A stretch of 64,000 nt of DNA from Streptomyces sp. NBC_00448 (GCF_036014115.1 NZ_CP107913.1:4759001-4823000); one strand, 5' to 3'. Shown: positions 55,059 through 64,000, counted from the stretch's first letter. Translations and numbers: made by a program. The notes: generated from the sequence alone by a model not told the origin.

Positions 55059-57148
55059 ACCGCGTGAACCGCCCCTCGACCCCGGACCACTCCGCCACCC
55101 CCGAGGCCGCCGCCCCGCCCCCCTGGCCCGAGACCGGCCTGCCACCGTACGGCGACGCGGCGTACGGCGACACGGCGTACGGCGATACGGCATACGGCGA
55201 CGCGGGATACCGCGGGGGTTATGGTGCCCCGGCCGGACCCGGCGCCCCCTTCGGCGACTTCGCCCCTTCCACCGCACCGGCCGGACCCGGGCAGGCCGGG
55301 TCCGGGAACGGCCGCACGGCGATCCGGACGGCCCGAACCGGCCGGATCGCCAAGGCAGCTCAGGCAGCCCAGCCGGGTCAGACGGGTCAGACGGGTCAGA
55401 CGGCGACGGACCCGGGCAGGTGGCAGACCGCGGGAGCCGACCGTACCGCCGACACCGACCTGCGGGTGGTCGTCCCCCAGCCGCAGATCCGGCCCGCCGC
55501 CGGCACGTGGCCCGGGCCCGACGCGGCCCCCGGCCGGCACCCCGCCGCCCCCGGACGCGTGGCCGAACCCGCCTCGCCGGAAAGGCCGTCGAGCGCCGAA
55601 CGGCTGCTGTCGCCGGGTGGCGCGCTCGCCGCGGCGGACTGCCTCGCCGGGCTGGTCGGGCTCTGCGCGGTCGGGCCCTTCGGCGCGCCCGTGCTGCCCG
55701 CCGTGCTGCTGTGCGTGCTGCTGGCCGCCCACCGAAGAGCCGGCCTCTACCGGCCGGGGCTCACACCCACCGCGCTGGACGAGGTGCCCGCCATCGCGCT
55801 GGGCACGGTGCTCGGCTGGGGCCTGGCCGCCGCCGCGACCGCCGCGACCGAGCCGCACGGCGCGCTGAGCTGGCCCGAACTCCTCGACGCCACCGCTCTG
55901 ACCGGCTGCGCGGCCGTCGCCCTGCGCGCCCTCGTCCATCGCCTGCACCGCACCCGCGCCCGCCGCGCGCCCGCCCCGACCCTCGTCATCGGCGCCCCGA
56001 ACGCGGCCGAGCAGCTTGCCGCGACGCTGTGCGCCCACCCCGAGTACGGCCTCGCCCCGGTGGTCATCGCCACCCCGGCGGACCACGGCGGGCCCGGCGA
56101 ACACGGCCTCACCGCAGCCGATTTCGCGTCCCTCGGCGCCGAACCCACCCTGGAGACGGCCTCGTTCGGTCCGGCCGGCGCCTGCGCGGACGTCCCGCCG
56201 CACCCCCCGGCCTCGCCATCCGTCCCACTCACCGTCCAGGACACCGTCCCGGTCACCACCCACGGCACACCCGACCCGAGCACCGCCGACACCGGCACCG
56301 CCCTCGCGTCGATCCCGCGCCTCGCCGTGACCACCGCCGCGGACATCGCCCGGGTCGCCGTGCGCGACGCGGTACGGCACGTGGTCGTGGTCGGGCCGGC
56401 CGGGCCCGCCACGGCGGAGGCCGTCGCGCTGCTGGCCGCGCGGCGCTGCCGGATCTGGCAGGCCGACCAGGACAGACTGCTGCCCGGCAGCGGACCGGCC
56501 GGGGCCGGGCGGGTCGAGCCGACCCATCTGTGGGGCTACGCCTACCGCCCGTTCACCGTCCGGCCCCGGCAACGGCCTTACGGCAAGCGGGCGCTGGACA
56601 TCGTGCTCGCCGGGCTCGCGCTGACCGCGGCGGCCCCGATCCTGGCCGGCTGCGCGCTGACCGTGCGCCTCGCGGACGGCCCCGGCGTGCTGTTCCGGCA
56701 GGAGCGGATCGGTCTCGGCGGACGGCCGTTCACCCTACTGAAGTTCCGCACCCTGCGCCCCGCCGACGACCACGAGGCCGCGACCTTGTGGAGCGTGGCG
56801 CACGACAGCCGCACCAGCAGCATCGGCCGGCTGCTGCGCCGCACCTCGCTCGACGAACTGCCGCAGCTGTGGAACGTGTTGCGCGGCGACATGAGCATGG
56901 TCGGTCCGCGCCCCGAACGCCCTTTCTACGTGCAGAAGTTCAGCGCCGAGCTGCCCGGCTACCAGGACCGGCACCGGATGCCCGCCGGGATCACCGGCCT
57001 CGCCCAGGTGAACGGTCTGCGCGGCGACACCTCCATCCCGGACCGGGCCAGGTTCGACAACCACTACATCGAGAGCTGGTCGCTGTGGCAGGACGTCGCG
57101 ATCCTCGTCCGCACCGCGGCCTCGCTCTTCCGGTTCGGCGGTAGCTGA
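55055..57148 (+). CDS. Priming sugar-phosphate transferase (polyprenyl glycosylphosphotransferase)
   Basis: A 697-residue membrane enzyme that starts exopolysaccharide synthesis by loading a sugar phosphate on undecaprenyl phosphate. Residues 1-190 are a low-complexity cytoplasmic start with four Tyr-Gly-Asp-Thr/Ala repeats; membrane segments lie at about 193-280; the C-terminal catalytic domain (about 505-697) has Lys-Arg-Ala-Leu-Asp-Ile, Phe-Arg-Gln-Glu-Arg-Ile-Gly, Lys-Phe-Arg-Thr-Leu, Asp-Glu-Leu-Pro-Gln-Leu-Trp-Asn and Gly-Pro-Arg-Pro-Glu-Arg-Pro. GTG start overlaps the upstream stop. Confidence 0.92.
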   Translation: MNRVNRPSTPDHSATPEAAAPPPWPETGLPPYGDAAYGDTAYGDTAYGDAGYRGGYGAPAGPGAPFGDFAPSTAPAGPGQAGSGNGRTAIRTARTGRIAKAAQAAQPGQTGQTGQTATDPGRWQTAGADRTADTDLRVVVPQPQIRPAAGTWPGPDAAPGRHPAAPGRVAEPASPERPSSAERLLSPGGALAAADCLAGLVGLCAVGPFGAPVLPAVLLCVLLAAHRRAGLYRPGLTPTALDEVPAIALGTVLGWGLAAAATAATEPHGALSWPELLDATALTGCAAVALRALVHRLHRTRARRAPAPTLVIGAPNAAEQLAATLCAHPEYGLAPVVIATPADHGGPGEHGLTAADFASLGAEPTLETASFGPAGACADVPPHPPASPSVPLTVQDTVPVTTHGTPDPSTADTGTALASIPRLAVTTAADIARVAVRDAVRHVVVVGPAGPATAEAVALLAARRCRIWQADQDRLLPGSGPAGAGRVEPTHLWGYAYRPFTVRPRQRPYGKRALDIVLAGLALTAAAPILAGCALTVRLADGPGVLFRQERIGLGGRPFTLLKFRTLRPADDHEAATLWSVAHDSRTSSIGRLLRRTSLDELPQLWNVLRGDMSMVGPRPERPFYVQKFSAELPGYQDRHRMPAGITGLAQVNGLRGDTSIPDRARFDNHYIESWSLWQDVAILVRTAASLFRFGGS
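55148..55207 (+). repeat. Four 15-bp repeats in the sugar transferase gene
   Basis: Four in-frame 15-base units beginning tacggcga, encoding Tyr-Gly-Asp-Ala/Thr-Ala/Gly repeats in the disordered N-terminus; a few base differences between copies. Confidence 0.8.
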
Positions 57149-58551
57149 TGACCCTGACCCTCGCGCCGTCCGGCCGCACCCGCGGCGCCGGTCCCGCCGG
57201 CCGCCACGACGGCGCCGCAAGACACCAACTGACGCTGCGTCATTTCGCGTCGTACGCGCACCTGATGCCCGCCGTCGCCACCATCGCGCTGCTGGCCGCG
57301 CCCGTCGCCCCGGGCAACGTCAGCACCTCCGGCAAGGTCACACCGGCCGACGCGGCCTCCGCCGTGCTCGTACTCGCCTGCGCCGTACGCCTGTTGCGCG
57401 ACCGGCGGCGCCTGCTCAGCCCGGCCGCGGCGATCGTCCTCGGCGCGCCCGTCGTCGGCTTCGCGGTCGCCGCGATCGCCTCGCCCGACCCCGGCGCCAG
57501 CGTGACCGGATTCGTACGCTACGCCCAGGTGTTCGTTCTCGTGCCCGCCGCGCTCGTGCTCCTGCTGCGCGACCGGCGCGACTTCGCCGTGGTCGCGGGC
57601 GCGGTGGTCGCCCTCGCCCTGGTCCAGGGCGGGATCGGCGTGTGGCAGTACGCCACCGCGACCGGGGCCTCGTACCAGGGCGAGGACATCCGCGCGGTCG
57701 GCACGTTCGGGCCCTCCGACATCATGGGCATGGCCACGGTCGTCGCGTACGGGCTGGTCATCTCGGTCGGCTACGCCCTCGCGCCCGGCCGCCGCGCGGT
57801 CCGCACCGGGGCGGCGGTGTGCGCGGCCCTGCTCCTGGTGCCGCTCACCGTCTCCTTCAGCCGCGGCACGTGGATCGCCACCGCGCTCGCGCTGGCCGCG
57901 ATGACCCTGCTCGCCGGATGGCGGCAGGCGGTACGCGTCTTCGCGGTGCTCGCCGCCTGTGCGGTGCTGCTGGTCGGCGGGGTCGGCGTCGGCTCCCAGC
58001 TGATCACCCAGCGGCTCGCCAGCATCACGCAGGTCACCGACGCGCCCGACCAGTCCGTCACCGACCGCTACACCCTCTGGTCGGCGGCGCTGTCCATGTG
58101 GCGCGAGCACCCCGCCACCGGGGTCGGCCTCAAGCGCTTCCCCGACGAGCGCGACTCCCACGCCTCGCTCGCCCTCGACTCCGGCAGCGACACCGCAGGA
58201 GCCGGGCAGACCTTCACCCGCGAGCCCCTGCTCTCGCCGCACAACATGTACCTGCTCGCCCTCTCCGAGCAGGGCCTGATCGGCTGCGGCCTGCTCACCG
58301 GCTCCTGGGCGGCCCTCCTGGCCTGCGGCGCCGCCCGCCTGCACCGCGCCCGGCGCGCCTTCCGTGCCCGCGGCGCCTTCCGTGCCCGCACCGCCGTCGC
58401 CCCCGGCCTCGCCGCCGTCGGCCTCCTCCTCTGGCAGGCCGTCGACTTCCTCTACGCCGACATCGGCGGCCCCTCCACCCCCCTCACCGCCGTCCTGCTC
58501 GGCCTCACCGCCTGGTGGTCGCTCAACTCCACGGACGAGCCCGCCCGATGA
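57148..58551 (+). CDS. O-antigen ligase/polymerase (Wzy/WaaL)-like membrane protein
   Basis: A 467-residue protein with about eleven membrane segments. The periplasmic loop region between about residues 285 and 355 ends with Thr-Gly-Val-Gly-Leu-Lys-Arg-Phe-Pro-Asp and Ser-Pro-His-Asn-Met-Tyr-Leu-Leu, the Gly-X-Gly and His-Asn features of O-antigen ligase/polymerase proteins. Likely polymerises lipid-linked repeat units outside the membrane. ATG shares one base with the preceding TGA. Confidence 0.88.
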   Translation: MTLTLAPSGRTRGAGPAGRHDGAARHQLTLRHFASYAHLMPAVATIALLAAPVAPGNVSTSGKVTPADAASAVLVLACAVRLLRDRRRLLSPAAAIVLGAPVVGFAVAAIASPDPGASVTGFVRYAQVFVLVPAALVLLLRDRRDFAVVAGAVVALALVQGGIGVWQYATATGASYQGEDIRAVGTFGPSDIMGMATVVAYGLVISVGYALAPGRRAVRTGAAVCAALLLVPLTVSFSRGTWIATALALAAMTLLAGWRQAVRVFAVLAACAVLLVGGVGVGSQLITQRLASITQVTDAPDQSVTDRYTLWSAALSMWREHPATGVGLKRFPDERDSHASLALDSGSDTAGAGQTFTREPLLSPHNMYLLALSEQGLIGCGLLTGSWAALLACGAARLHRARRAFRARGAFRARTAVAPGLAAVGLLLWQAVDFLYADIGGPSTPLTAVLLGLTAWWSLNSTDEPAR

Positions 58552-60266
58552 ACGACAGGGAAGCAGGGTTCGTCAAAGGCACCCGGGGCACCCCTCAGGA
58601 CGTCTGGACCCACCCGGCCGACGCACCCGAAGCCGCCTGCCCGCCGGCCGCATTGGCGTACGCCGGCACCGAACCCCCCGACGTGTGGGCGCCCCCGCCC
58701 GAGCCGATCGACGTACCGCCGCCCCGGCCGCGCGACCCGGGCACGGCCCGGGAACCCTCCTCCCGGATGGCCCACGCCGCCGCGGCCACCGCGGGACTGA
58801 GCATCGCGGGCTCCGTCCTCGGCCTCGTCCGCGACCAGGGCATCGCCCACCTCTTCGGCGCGGGCGCGGAGAGCGACGCGTTCCTCGTCGCGTGGACCAT
58901 CCCCGAGATCGCGGCGACCGTCCTGATCGAGGACGCGATGGCCCTGCTGATGGTGCCCGCGTTCAGCGCCGCCCTCGCCCGCGGCGAGGGCCCGCACGCC
59001 CTGATCCGCGGCACCCTGCCGCGCCTGCTCGCCGCCCTGGCGCTGCTGACCGCGGCGCTCGCGGCGGGCGCCCCCTGGGTCGTACACGTGCTCGCCCCCG
59101 GCATCGCCGACCCGACCACGGCGGTGGCCTGCACCCGGCTGACCGCGCTGACCGTCCTCACCTTCGGCATCGCCGGCTACCTCAGCGCCGCGCTGCGCGC
59201 GCACCGCCGCTTCGTCGCGCCCGCCGCGATCTACGTGGCGTACAACACCGGCATCGTCGCCGTGCTCTTCGCCCTGCACGGCAGGTTCGGGGTGCGGGCG
59301 GCCGCCGCCGGGGTCGCGGTCGGCGGCGTGCTGATGATCGCGGCGCAGCTGCCTTCCTTCCTGCGGGTGTTGCGGTCCACGCCGGTCGGTCCGGCCGGGC
59401 CGCGCCCGGACAACCCGCTCGGCCTGGCGCTGCTCGCGCCGGTCATCGTCTTCACGCTCAGCCGCCAGGCGCAGGTGCTGGTCGAGCGGTTCTTCGCCGC
59501 CCCGCTGCCCGCGGGCGCCATCTCGCACCTCAACTACGCGGAGAAGGTCGCCCAGTTGCCGATGGCGCTGTCGGTGATGATCGTGACGGTCACCTTCCCG
59601 GTGCTGTCACGGGCGCTGGCCGACGGCGACCGCGAGCAGGCCAGGCGCCGGGTCGAGCGCGACCTCGCGCTCGCCTGCCTGGTGGTGCTGCTCGGCACCT
59701 CCTACGTCATCGCCTGCGCCCCGCAGATCACCGAAGTCCTCTTCCAGCGAGGTGAGTTCACCGCCGTCGACACCGCGGACACCGCCACGGTGATGCGGGT
59801 CTACGCGCTCGGCCTGCTCGGCCAGAGCCTGGTCGGGGCGCTGGTCCGGCCGTACTTCTCGGCGGCGGGCCCGACCTGGTACCCGGCCGCCGCGATGGGG
59901 CTGGGGCTGGCGGTAACCGCGGCCGCGGACGCCGCCGCGGTCGGGCCGTGGGGCGCGTACGGCATCGCGGCCGGCAACGCGCTGGGCATCACCGTGACCG
60001 CCGCCCTGCTGCTGCGGGGCCTGGGCGCGCACACCGTCGCCGTCCGGGTCGCCGCCGTGGCGCCCAGGATCGGGCGGATCGCGCTGGCCGCGCTGTGCGC
60101 CACGGCCGCCGGCTGGGCGCTGGCGCACCGGCTGCCGGACCCGGCGGTGGCCGCGGCCGCCTGCGCGGTGGCGGTGCCGGTGGTGTTCGCCGGCGCCGCG
60201 CTCGCCGCCCGGGTGCCCGAAGTCCCGTACCTTCTCGCCACCGTCACACGGAAGGGCCGCCCATGA
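58548..60266 (+). CDS. MurJ-like lipid flippase (MVF family)
   Basis: A 572-residue MOP-superfamily flippase with about 14 membrane segments after a Pro-rich cytoplasmic start of about 70 residues. Family runs: Ser-Val-Leu-Gly-Leu-Val-Arg-Asp, Gly-Ala-Gly-Ala-Glu-Ser-Asp-Ala-Phe-Leu-Val-Ala, Leu-Asn-Tyr-Ala-Glu-Lys-Val-Ala-Gln-Leu-Pro and Leu-Phe-Gln-Arg-Gly-Glu-Phe. MurJ flips lipid II, but here the context points to flipping of the exopolysaccharide repeat unit in place of Wzx. ATG overlaps the upstream TGA. Confidence 0.9.
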   Translation: MNDREAGFVKGTRGTPQDVWTHPADAPEAACPPAALAYAGTEPPDVWAPPPEPIDVPPPRPRDPGTAREPSSRMAHAAAATAGLSIAGSVLGLVRDQGIAHLFGAGAESDAFLVAWTIPEIAATVLIEDAMALLMVPAFSAALARGEGPHALIRGTLPRLLAALALLTAALAAGAPWVVHVLAPGIADPTTAVACTRLTALTVLTFGIAGYLSAALRAHRRFVAPAAIYVAYNTGIVAVLFALHGRFGVRAAAAGVAVGGVLMIAAQLPSFLRVLRSTPVGPAGPRPDNPLGLALLAPVIVFTLSRQAQVLVERFFAAPLPAGAISHLNYAEKVAQLPMALSVMIVTVTFPVLSRALADGDREQARRRVERDLALACLVVLLGTSYVIACAPQITEVLFQRGEFTAVDTADTATVMRVYALGLLGQSLVGALVRPYFSAAGPTWYPAAAMGLGLAVTAAADAAAVGPWGAYGIAAGNALGITVTAALLLRGLGAHTVAVRVAAVAPRIGRIALAALCATAAGWALAHRLPDPAVAAAACAVAVPVVFAGAALAARVPEVPYLLATVTRKGRP

Positions 60267-61045
60267 CCGCTGACCTCCTTGCCCCCGCGGGCGTCCACGC
60301 CGGCCGCCGGGCACCCTGGACGCTGATGTACCACTCGGTGGGCGACCGCCGGGCCGGCGACCCGTACCTGGTCACGGTGACCCCGGAGCGGCTCGCCGGA
60401 CAACTGCGCTGGCTGCGGCGGCGCGGCCTGACCGGCGTCGGCATGCGGCAGTTGCTCGCCGCCCGCGCCCGCGGCCGGGCCGGCCGGCTGGTCGGGCTGA
60501 CCTTCGACGACGGCTACGCCGACTTCCTCACCGAGGCGGTGCCGCTGCTGCGCGCGCACGGCCACACCGCCACCGTGTTCGTGCTGCCCGGCCGGCTCGG
60601 CGGCACCAACGCCTGGGACCCGGACGGCCCGCGCAAGCCGCTGCTGACCGCCGACGGCATCCGCGCCGCGCACACCGCCGGCATGGAGATCGGCTCGCAC
60701 GGCCTGCTGCACCGTGACCTGACCGCTCTGGACGACGCCGATCTCGACCTCGAACTGACCGAGAGCAGAAGCCTGTTGACCGACATCACCGGCACCGTCC
60801 CGGCGGGCTTCTGCCACCCCTACGGCGCGGTCGACCCGCGCACCGCGCTCGCCACCCGGCGAGCCGGATACGACTACGCCTGCGCGGTCGACCCCGGGCC
60901 GGTCGCCTGCGGCCACGCCCTGCCGCGCACCTACGTCGGCCAGGCCGACAACTCCCCCCGGCTGCATGCCAAACGGCTGCTGCACCGGATGCGGCGAGCC
61001 GAGCTCGCCACCCTCCCCGCCGTGCCACAAGGAGGCGACGCATGA
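60263..61045 (+). CDS. Polysaccharide deacetylase (NodB/CE4 family)
   Basis: A 260-residue NodB-domain protein: Met-Tyr-His-Ser-Val near residue 22, metal and catalytic motif Thr-Phe-Asp82-Asp83-Gly-Tyr, metal histidines His146 and His150 in Ser-His-Gly-Leu-Leu-His, and a C-terminal Cys-His-Pro-Tyr-Gly. Would remove N-acetyl groups from the polymer or precursor. No signal peptide seen, so it may act on the cytoplasmic precursor. ATG overlaps the flippase stop. Confidence 0.92.
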   Translation: MTADLLAPAGVHAGRRAPWTLMYHSVGDRRAGDPYLVTVTPERLAGQLRWLRRRGLTGVGMRQLLAARARGRAGRLVGLTFDDGYADFLTEAVPLLRAHGHTATVFVLPGRLGGTNAWDPDGPRKPLLTADGIRAAHTAGMEIGSHGLLHRDLTALDDADLDLELTESRSLLTDITGTVPAGFCHPYGAVDPRTALATRRAGYDYACAVDPGPVACGHALPRTYVGQADNSPRLHAKRLLHRMRRAELATLPAVPQGGDA

Positions 61046-62367
61046 AGGTCCTGCACGTCATCACCGGCCTCAACGTCGGCGGCGCCGAGCAGCAACTCCG
61101 GTTGCTGCTGCGGCACCTGGACGCCAAGTGCGAGGTGGCCACGCTCACCGACCCCGGCCCGGTGGCCGACGCGATCCGCGCCGACGGCGTGCGGGTGCAC
61201 GACCTGCGGATGACCGGCAACCGCGATGTCGGCGTGCTCCCCCGCCTCACCCGCTTCATCCGGTCCGGCCACTACGACGTGGTGCACACCCACCTGTACC
61301 GGGCCTGCGTCTACGGGCGGATCGCCGCGCGGCTGGCCGGGGTGCACACCGTCGTGGCCACCGAGCACTCGCTGGGCGCCACCCAGATCGAGGGCCGGCC
61401 GCTGGGACTGGGCACCCGCACCCTGTACCGGGCCACCGAGCGGCTCGGCCACGGCACCCTCGCGGTCTCGGCGACCGTCGCGGAACGGCTGGTGTACTGG
61501 GGCGTGCCGGAGGCGCGGGTGCACCTCGCGCCCAACGGCATCGACCCGGACCGGTTCCGCTTCGACCCCGAGGTGCGCGCCGAGGCCAGGACCCGGCTTC
61601 GTATCCCCGTCGGCGCGTACGTGGTCGGCGGGGTGGGGCGGCAGGTGCCCGGCAAGCGGTTCGACGCGCTGATCCGGGCGGTCGCCGAGGTCCCGGACGT
61701 GCATCTGCTGCTCGCCGGCGACGGCCCCGAACGGGTGCCGCTGCTGCGGCTCGTGCACCACCTGAACCTCCAGCACCGGGTGCACGTCGCCGACTCCAGC
61801 GGCCCGGAGGTGCCCGGACTGCTCGCCGCGATGGACCTGTTCGTCTCGGTCTCCGCCGAGGAGGCGTTCGGGCTCGCGGTGGTCGAGGCGCTGGCCGCCG
61901 GACTGCCCGCGCTCTACACGGCCTGCCCCGCCGTGGAGGACGTGCCGGCCGAGGACGCGCCCGGCGCCTGCCGGATCGACCTCGGCGAACTGCCCGCCGC
62001 CCTGGCCGCGGAGCACCGCGCGGGGCCGCGCCGGCTGCCCGCTCCCGCGGCGGTCGAGTACTACCACATCGCCCGCACCGCGCAGCGCGTCATGGCGCTC
62101 TACGCGCAGGCGGGCGAGCGGCGGGGCCTGCGGCGGCGCGGGTCCGGTCCGGCCGCGACCGTACCGCGCCCGGCCCGGGCCGCCGGGACCCAGCCGGCGC
62201 CGCGGCCGGTCTCGCAACAGGCCGCGCAGCCGGTCTCGCCGCAGGCGGCGGCGCCGGTTCCGCAACCGCCCGCGCAGCAGGCCGCCCCGCCGGCCTCCCG
62301 GCAGGCGCCCGGCACCGTACCCGGCGCCGCCGCCGAACCCACCACCCCGACACCCGCGCAGAAGTGA
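61042..62367 (+). CDS. Glycosyltransferase family 4 with Pro/Gln-rich tail
   Basis: A 441-residue GT4 enzyme. Start motif Val-Leu-His-Val-Ile-Thr-Gly-Leu-Asn-Val-Gly-Gly-Ala-Glu, acceptor-side His-Thr-His-Leu-Tyr-Arg, and donor-site Glu-X7-Glu in Ala-Glu-Glu-Ala-Phe-Gly-Leu-Ala-Val-Val-Glu. The last 70 residues are a Pro/Ala/Gln-rich, probably disordered tail unlike the family. ATG overlaps the upstream TGA; the stop overlaps the next GTG. Confidence 0.92.
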   Translation: MKVLHVITGLNVGGAEQQLRLLLRHLDAKCEVATLTDPGPVADAIRADGVRVHDLRMTGNRDVGVLPRLTRFIRSGHYDVVHTHLYRACVYGRIAARLAGVHTVVATEHSLGATQIEGRPLGLGTRTLYRATERLGHGTLAVSATVAERLVYWGVPEARVHLAPNGIDPDRFRFDPEVRAEARTRLRIPVGAYVVGGVGRQVPGKRFDALIRAVAEVPDVHLLLAGDGPERVPLLRLVHHLNLQHRVHVADSSGPEVPGLLAAMDLFVSVSAEEAFGLAVVEALAAGLPALYTACPAVEDVPAEDAPGACRIDLGELPAALAAEHRAGPRRLPAPAAVEYYHIARTAQRVMALYAQAGERRGLRRRGSGPAATVPRPARAAGTQPAPRPVSQQAAQPVSPQAAAPVPQPPAQQAAPPASRQAPGTVPGAAAEPTTPTPAQK

Positions 62368-63074
62368 GACACACCGTGACCCGCACGGACGACATCAACG
62401 ACCCGCAGGACCGCGGGCGGCGCACGCCGCGACGCGCGGTGCCGCGCTGGCTGCCCCTGCCGCTCGGCATCGGCATCGGCCTGCTCGGCGGCATCGGGTA
62501 CGGCCTGGTGGCCACCCCGCAGTACGCCGCGACCAGTTACGTGATGGTCGTACCGCGGCAGGGCACCGACTCGCCGACCGCGCTCGGCTTCGCCCAGGCG
62601 TACGGCCGGATCGTCACCGGCTCCGCGGTGCTGGCCGGCGCGCAGGCCGCCACCCACACCGCCGCCGGGGACCTGAAGAGCCATGTCCAGGCGGCGACGT
62701 CGCCGGACGCCCCGATGATCTCGGTCACCGGCAGCTCGTCCAAGGCCGGCACCGCCGCCTCCATCGCCAACGGTGTGGCCCGCTCGCTGGCCGCCACCGG
62801 CAACCGCGACGCGGACAGCACCGGCGTCCGCCTGCTCCTCTTCTCGCCCGCCGCCGCGCCCGCCGCGCCGTCCTCCCCGTCGGCGGCGCTGTCCGGCGCG
62901 GTCGGCGCGAGCGCGGGCGGGCTGCTCGGCGCGCTCGTCCTCCTGGTCCGGCCCAGGCGCGAGGAGGACGCCGCCCACCCGGCCCGCACCCCGCTCCCGT
63001 CGCCGTCCGCCGCCCCGTCCGCCTCCGCTTCGCCGTCCTCGTCCGAGCCCCGGCCCGAGCGGGCGGCGGTGTGA
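62364..63074 (+). CDS. Wzz-like polysaccharide chain-length/export protein (Wzz/capsule family)
   Basis: A 236-residue protein with two membrane segments (about 36-56 and 190-211) enclosing an external loop, as in Wzz/CapA co-polymerases: Pro-Gln-Tyr-Ala-Ala-Thr-Ser-Tyr-Val-Met-Val after the first segment, and Ile-Ala-Asn-Gly-Val-Ala-Arg-Ser-Leu. A Ser/Pro-rich cytoplasmic tail follows; no Walker kinase motif, so it is not a fused BY-kinase. It would set polymer length with the ligase/polymerase. GTG at 62364 overlaps the upstream stop; GTG 62376 is an alternative. Confidence 0.8.
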   Translation: MRHTVTRTDDINDPQDRGRRTPRRAVPRWLPLPLGIGIGLLGGIGYGLVATPQYAATSYVMVVPRQGTDSPTALGFAQAYGRIVTGSAVLAGAQAATHTAAGDLKSHVQAATSPDAPMISVTGSSSKAGTAASIANGVARSLAATGNRDADSTGVRLLLFSPAAAPAAPSSPSAALSGAVGASAGGLLGALVLLVRPRREEDAAHPARTPLPSPSAAPSASASPSSSEPRPERAAV

Positions 63075-64000
63075 CGGTGGAAGGCCCCGACACCGCGGCG
63101 CCGCCGGCCGCCGCCCGCCCGCCGCACCCCAGAAGCGCGGCGGACGCGGCCGGTGCGCCCGACCCGCTCGGCACACTCGCCGTGCGCATCTGCCGCGACC
63201 CCGACGAGTTCGCCGCGCTCGCGCCCGAGTGGACCCGGCTGCACCGCGGTTGCCCGCGCGCCACCCCGTTCCAGAGCCACGCCTGGCTGCACTCCTGGTG
63301 GCTGTCGTACGGGCGGCGGGGACGGCTGCGGGTCGTCCTGGTCCGGCGCGGCGGGAACGGCGGCAGTGAAGAGGGCCGCCGGGAGGGCGAGTTGGTGGGC
63401 GCGGTCGCGCTGATGCGCACCTACCGCCCGCTGCCCGCGCTCGTGCCGCTCGGCGGCGCCATCACGGACTACTCCGACGTGCTCATCGCCCCCGGCACCG
63501 CGGGAGCAGACACCGACGCGGACGCCGAACGCGGCGAGGACCGCGCGGACCGTACGAGTGACGGCGCCCGGCGCGGCGACCCGGTGGCCGCCGCCCTCGT
63601 CCTCGGGATGCGCCGGGCCGCCCGGGGCGGGGTCGTGGACCTGCGCGAGGTGCCGGCGGGCGCGGCGGCCGAGCGGGTGTACGCCCGGTGGCCCGGCCCC
63701 AAGCGGCGGCTCGCCGACTCCGAGTGCCTGGAGCTGCCCGGCGGGCCCATGACCGGCCTGATCGCCCGGGTGGGCAGCTCGCGCGGCCAGCGCATCCGCG
63801 CCCATCTGCGCAAGATCGACGCCTCGGGCATCGAGGAACACGACGTGCCCGCCGCCGACGTGCCCGCCGCCATCGGCACGATACTGCGGCTGCACACCGC
63901 CCAGTGGGAGGGCCGGGGCGTCACCCCCGAGCACCTGCGCCCCCGCTTCGCCGCCCATCTCGGCCGCGCCTGCGCCCGGATGACCGAGTCCGGCGAGGCC
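63071..64000 (+). CDS. GNAT/FemAB-like acyltransferase (CelD-type), 3' end missing
   Basis: 310 residues are visible before the window ends. After a 40-residue Pro/Ala-rich start, the run Thr-Pro-Phe-Gln-Ser-His-Ala-Trp-Leu-His-Ser-Trp-Trp is typical of the BioF2/CelD-like acetyltransferase (Acetyltransf_6) family found in exopolysaccharide operons, as is Gln-Arg-Ile-Arg-Ala-His-Leu-Arg-Lys-Ile. An Asp/Arg-rich insert lies near residues 145-175. It may acylate the polymer or its precursor. GTG start overlaps the upstream stop (GTGA); the rest of the gene and operon lie outside. Confidence 0.85.
   Translation, partial: MTVEGPDTAAPPAAARPPHPRSAADAAGAPDPLGTLAVRICRDPDEFAALAPEWTRLHRGCPRATPFQSHAWLHSWWLSYGRRGRLRVVLVRRGGNGGSEEGRREGELVGAVALMRTYRPLPALVPLGGAITDYSDVLIAPGTAGADTDADAERGEDRADRTSDGARRGDPVAAALVLGMRRAARGGVVDLREVPAGAAAERVYARWPGPKRRLADSECLELPGGPMTGLIARVGSSRGQRIRAHLRKIDASGIEEHDVPAADVPAAIGTILRLHTAQWEGRGVTPEHLRPRFAAHLGRACARMTESGEA

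Overview
The window is very GC-rich DNA from a filamentous actinomycete of the Streptomyces type. Direct signs are chaplins and rodlins (aerial hypha surface proteins), a mycothiol-dependent formaldehyde dehydrogenase, a Streptomyces K15-type DD-peptidase, frequent GTG starts, and ATGA/GTGA stop-start overlaps in operons.

Layout. 1-405: a partial copper-chaperone-like lipoprotein. 566-8880 (minus strand): a nitrogen island with a urea transporter, urease ureA, a His-tailed CbiX-like protein, ureB, ureC, ureF, ureG, ureD and an Amt ammonium transporter; no ureE is seen, and the Amt has Glu in place of the first twin-His residue. 9110-9936: two CrcB fluoride channel subunits. 10029-12974: a DrrAB-like ABC exporter and a hydrolase. 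13184-16970: a K15-type DD-peptidase, a class F sortase coupled to a surface CHRD-like protein, and a membrane protein. 17273-20826: a probable cold-adaptation module (CspA, DEAD-box helicase, acyl desaturase, SCO5918-type protein). 21012-27467: two zinc dehydrogenases linked to formaldehyde, a decayed gene, a methyltransferase, a MarR/azoreductase divergent pair and a secreted protein. 27693-33481: an ArsR-like regulator, a beta-lactamase remnant, a GH16 glucanase with two CBM32 modules behind a 24-bp palindrome, a membrane protein and a subtilase. 33599-49697: cobalamin synthesis (cobN with a B12 riboswitch, cobG, cobH, fused cobIJ, cobK, cobM, cobL).

The cob cluster is interrupted at 44241-47409 by four small secreted proteins and a Cys-nucleophile alpha/beta hydrolase. 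50581-53364 holds two rodlins flanking two chaplins and another small secreted protein. 53808-64000 is an exopolysaccharide operon (glycosyltransferases, priming sugar phosphotransferase, ligase/polymerase, MurJ-like flippase, deacetylase, Wzz-like protein, GNAT/FemAB-like protein) in which every junction is a short stop-start overlap; it runs off the right edge.

The most interesting points are the UreE-less urease operon with its His-rich CbiX-like candidate nickel chaperone, the Glu/His Amt beside it, the secreted-protein island inside the cob cluster, the single-domain sortase-anchored chaplin, and a shared ACCAA-N14-GTTGATCAGA promoter element in front of both rodlin genes. All functions are assigned by reading motifs; no database search was run.
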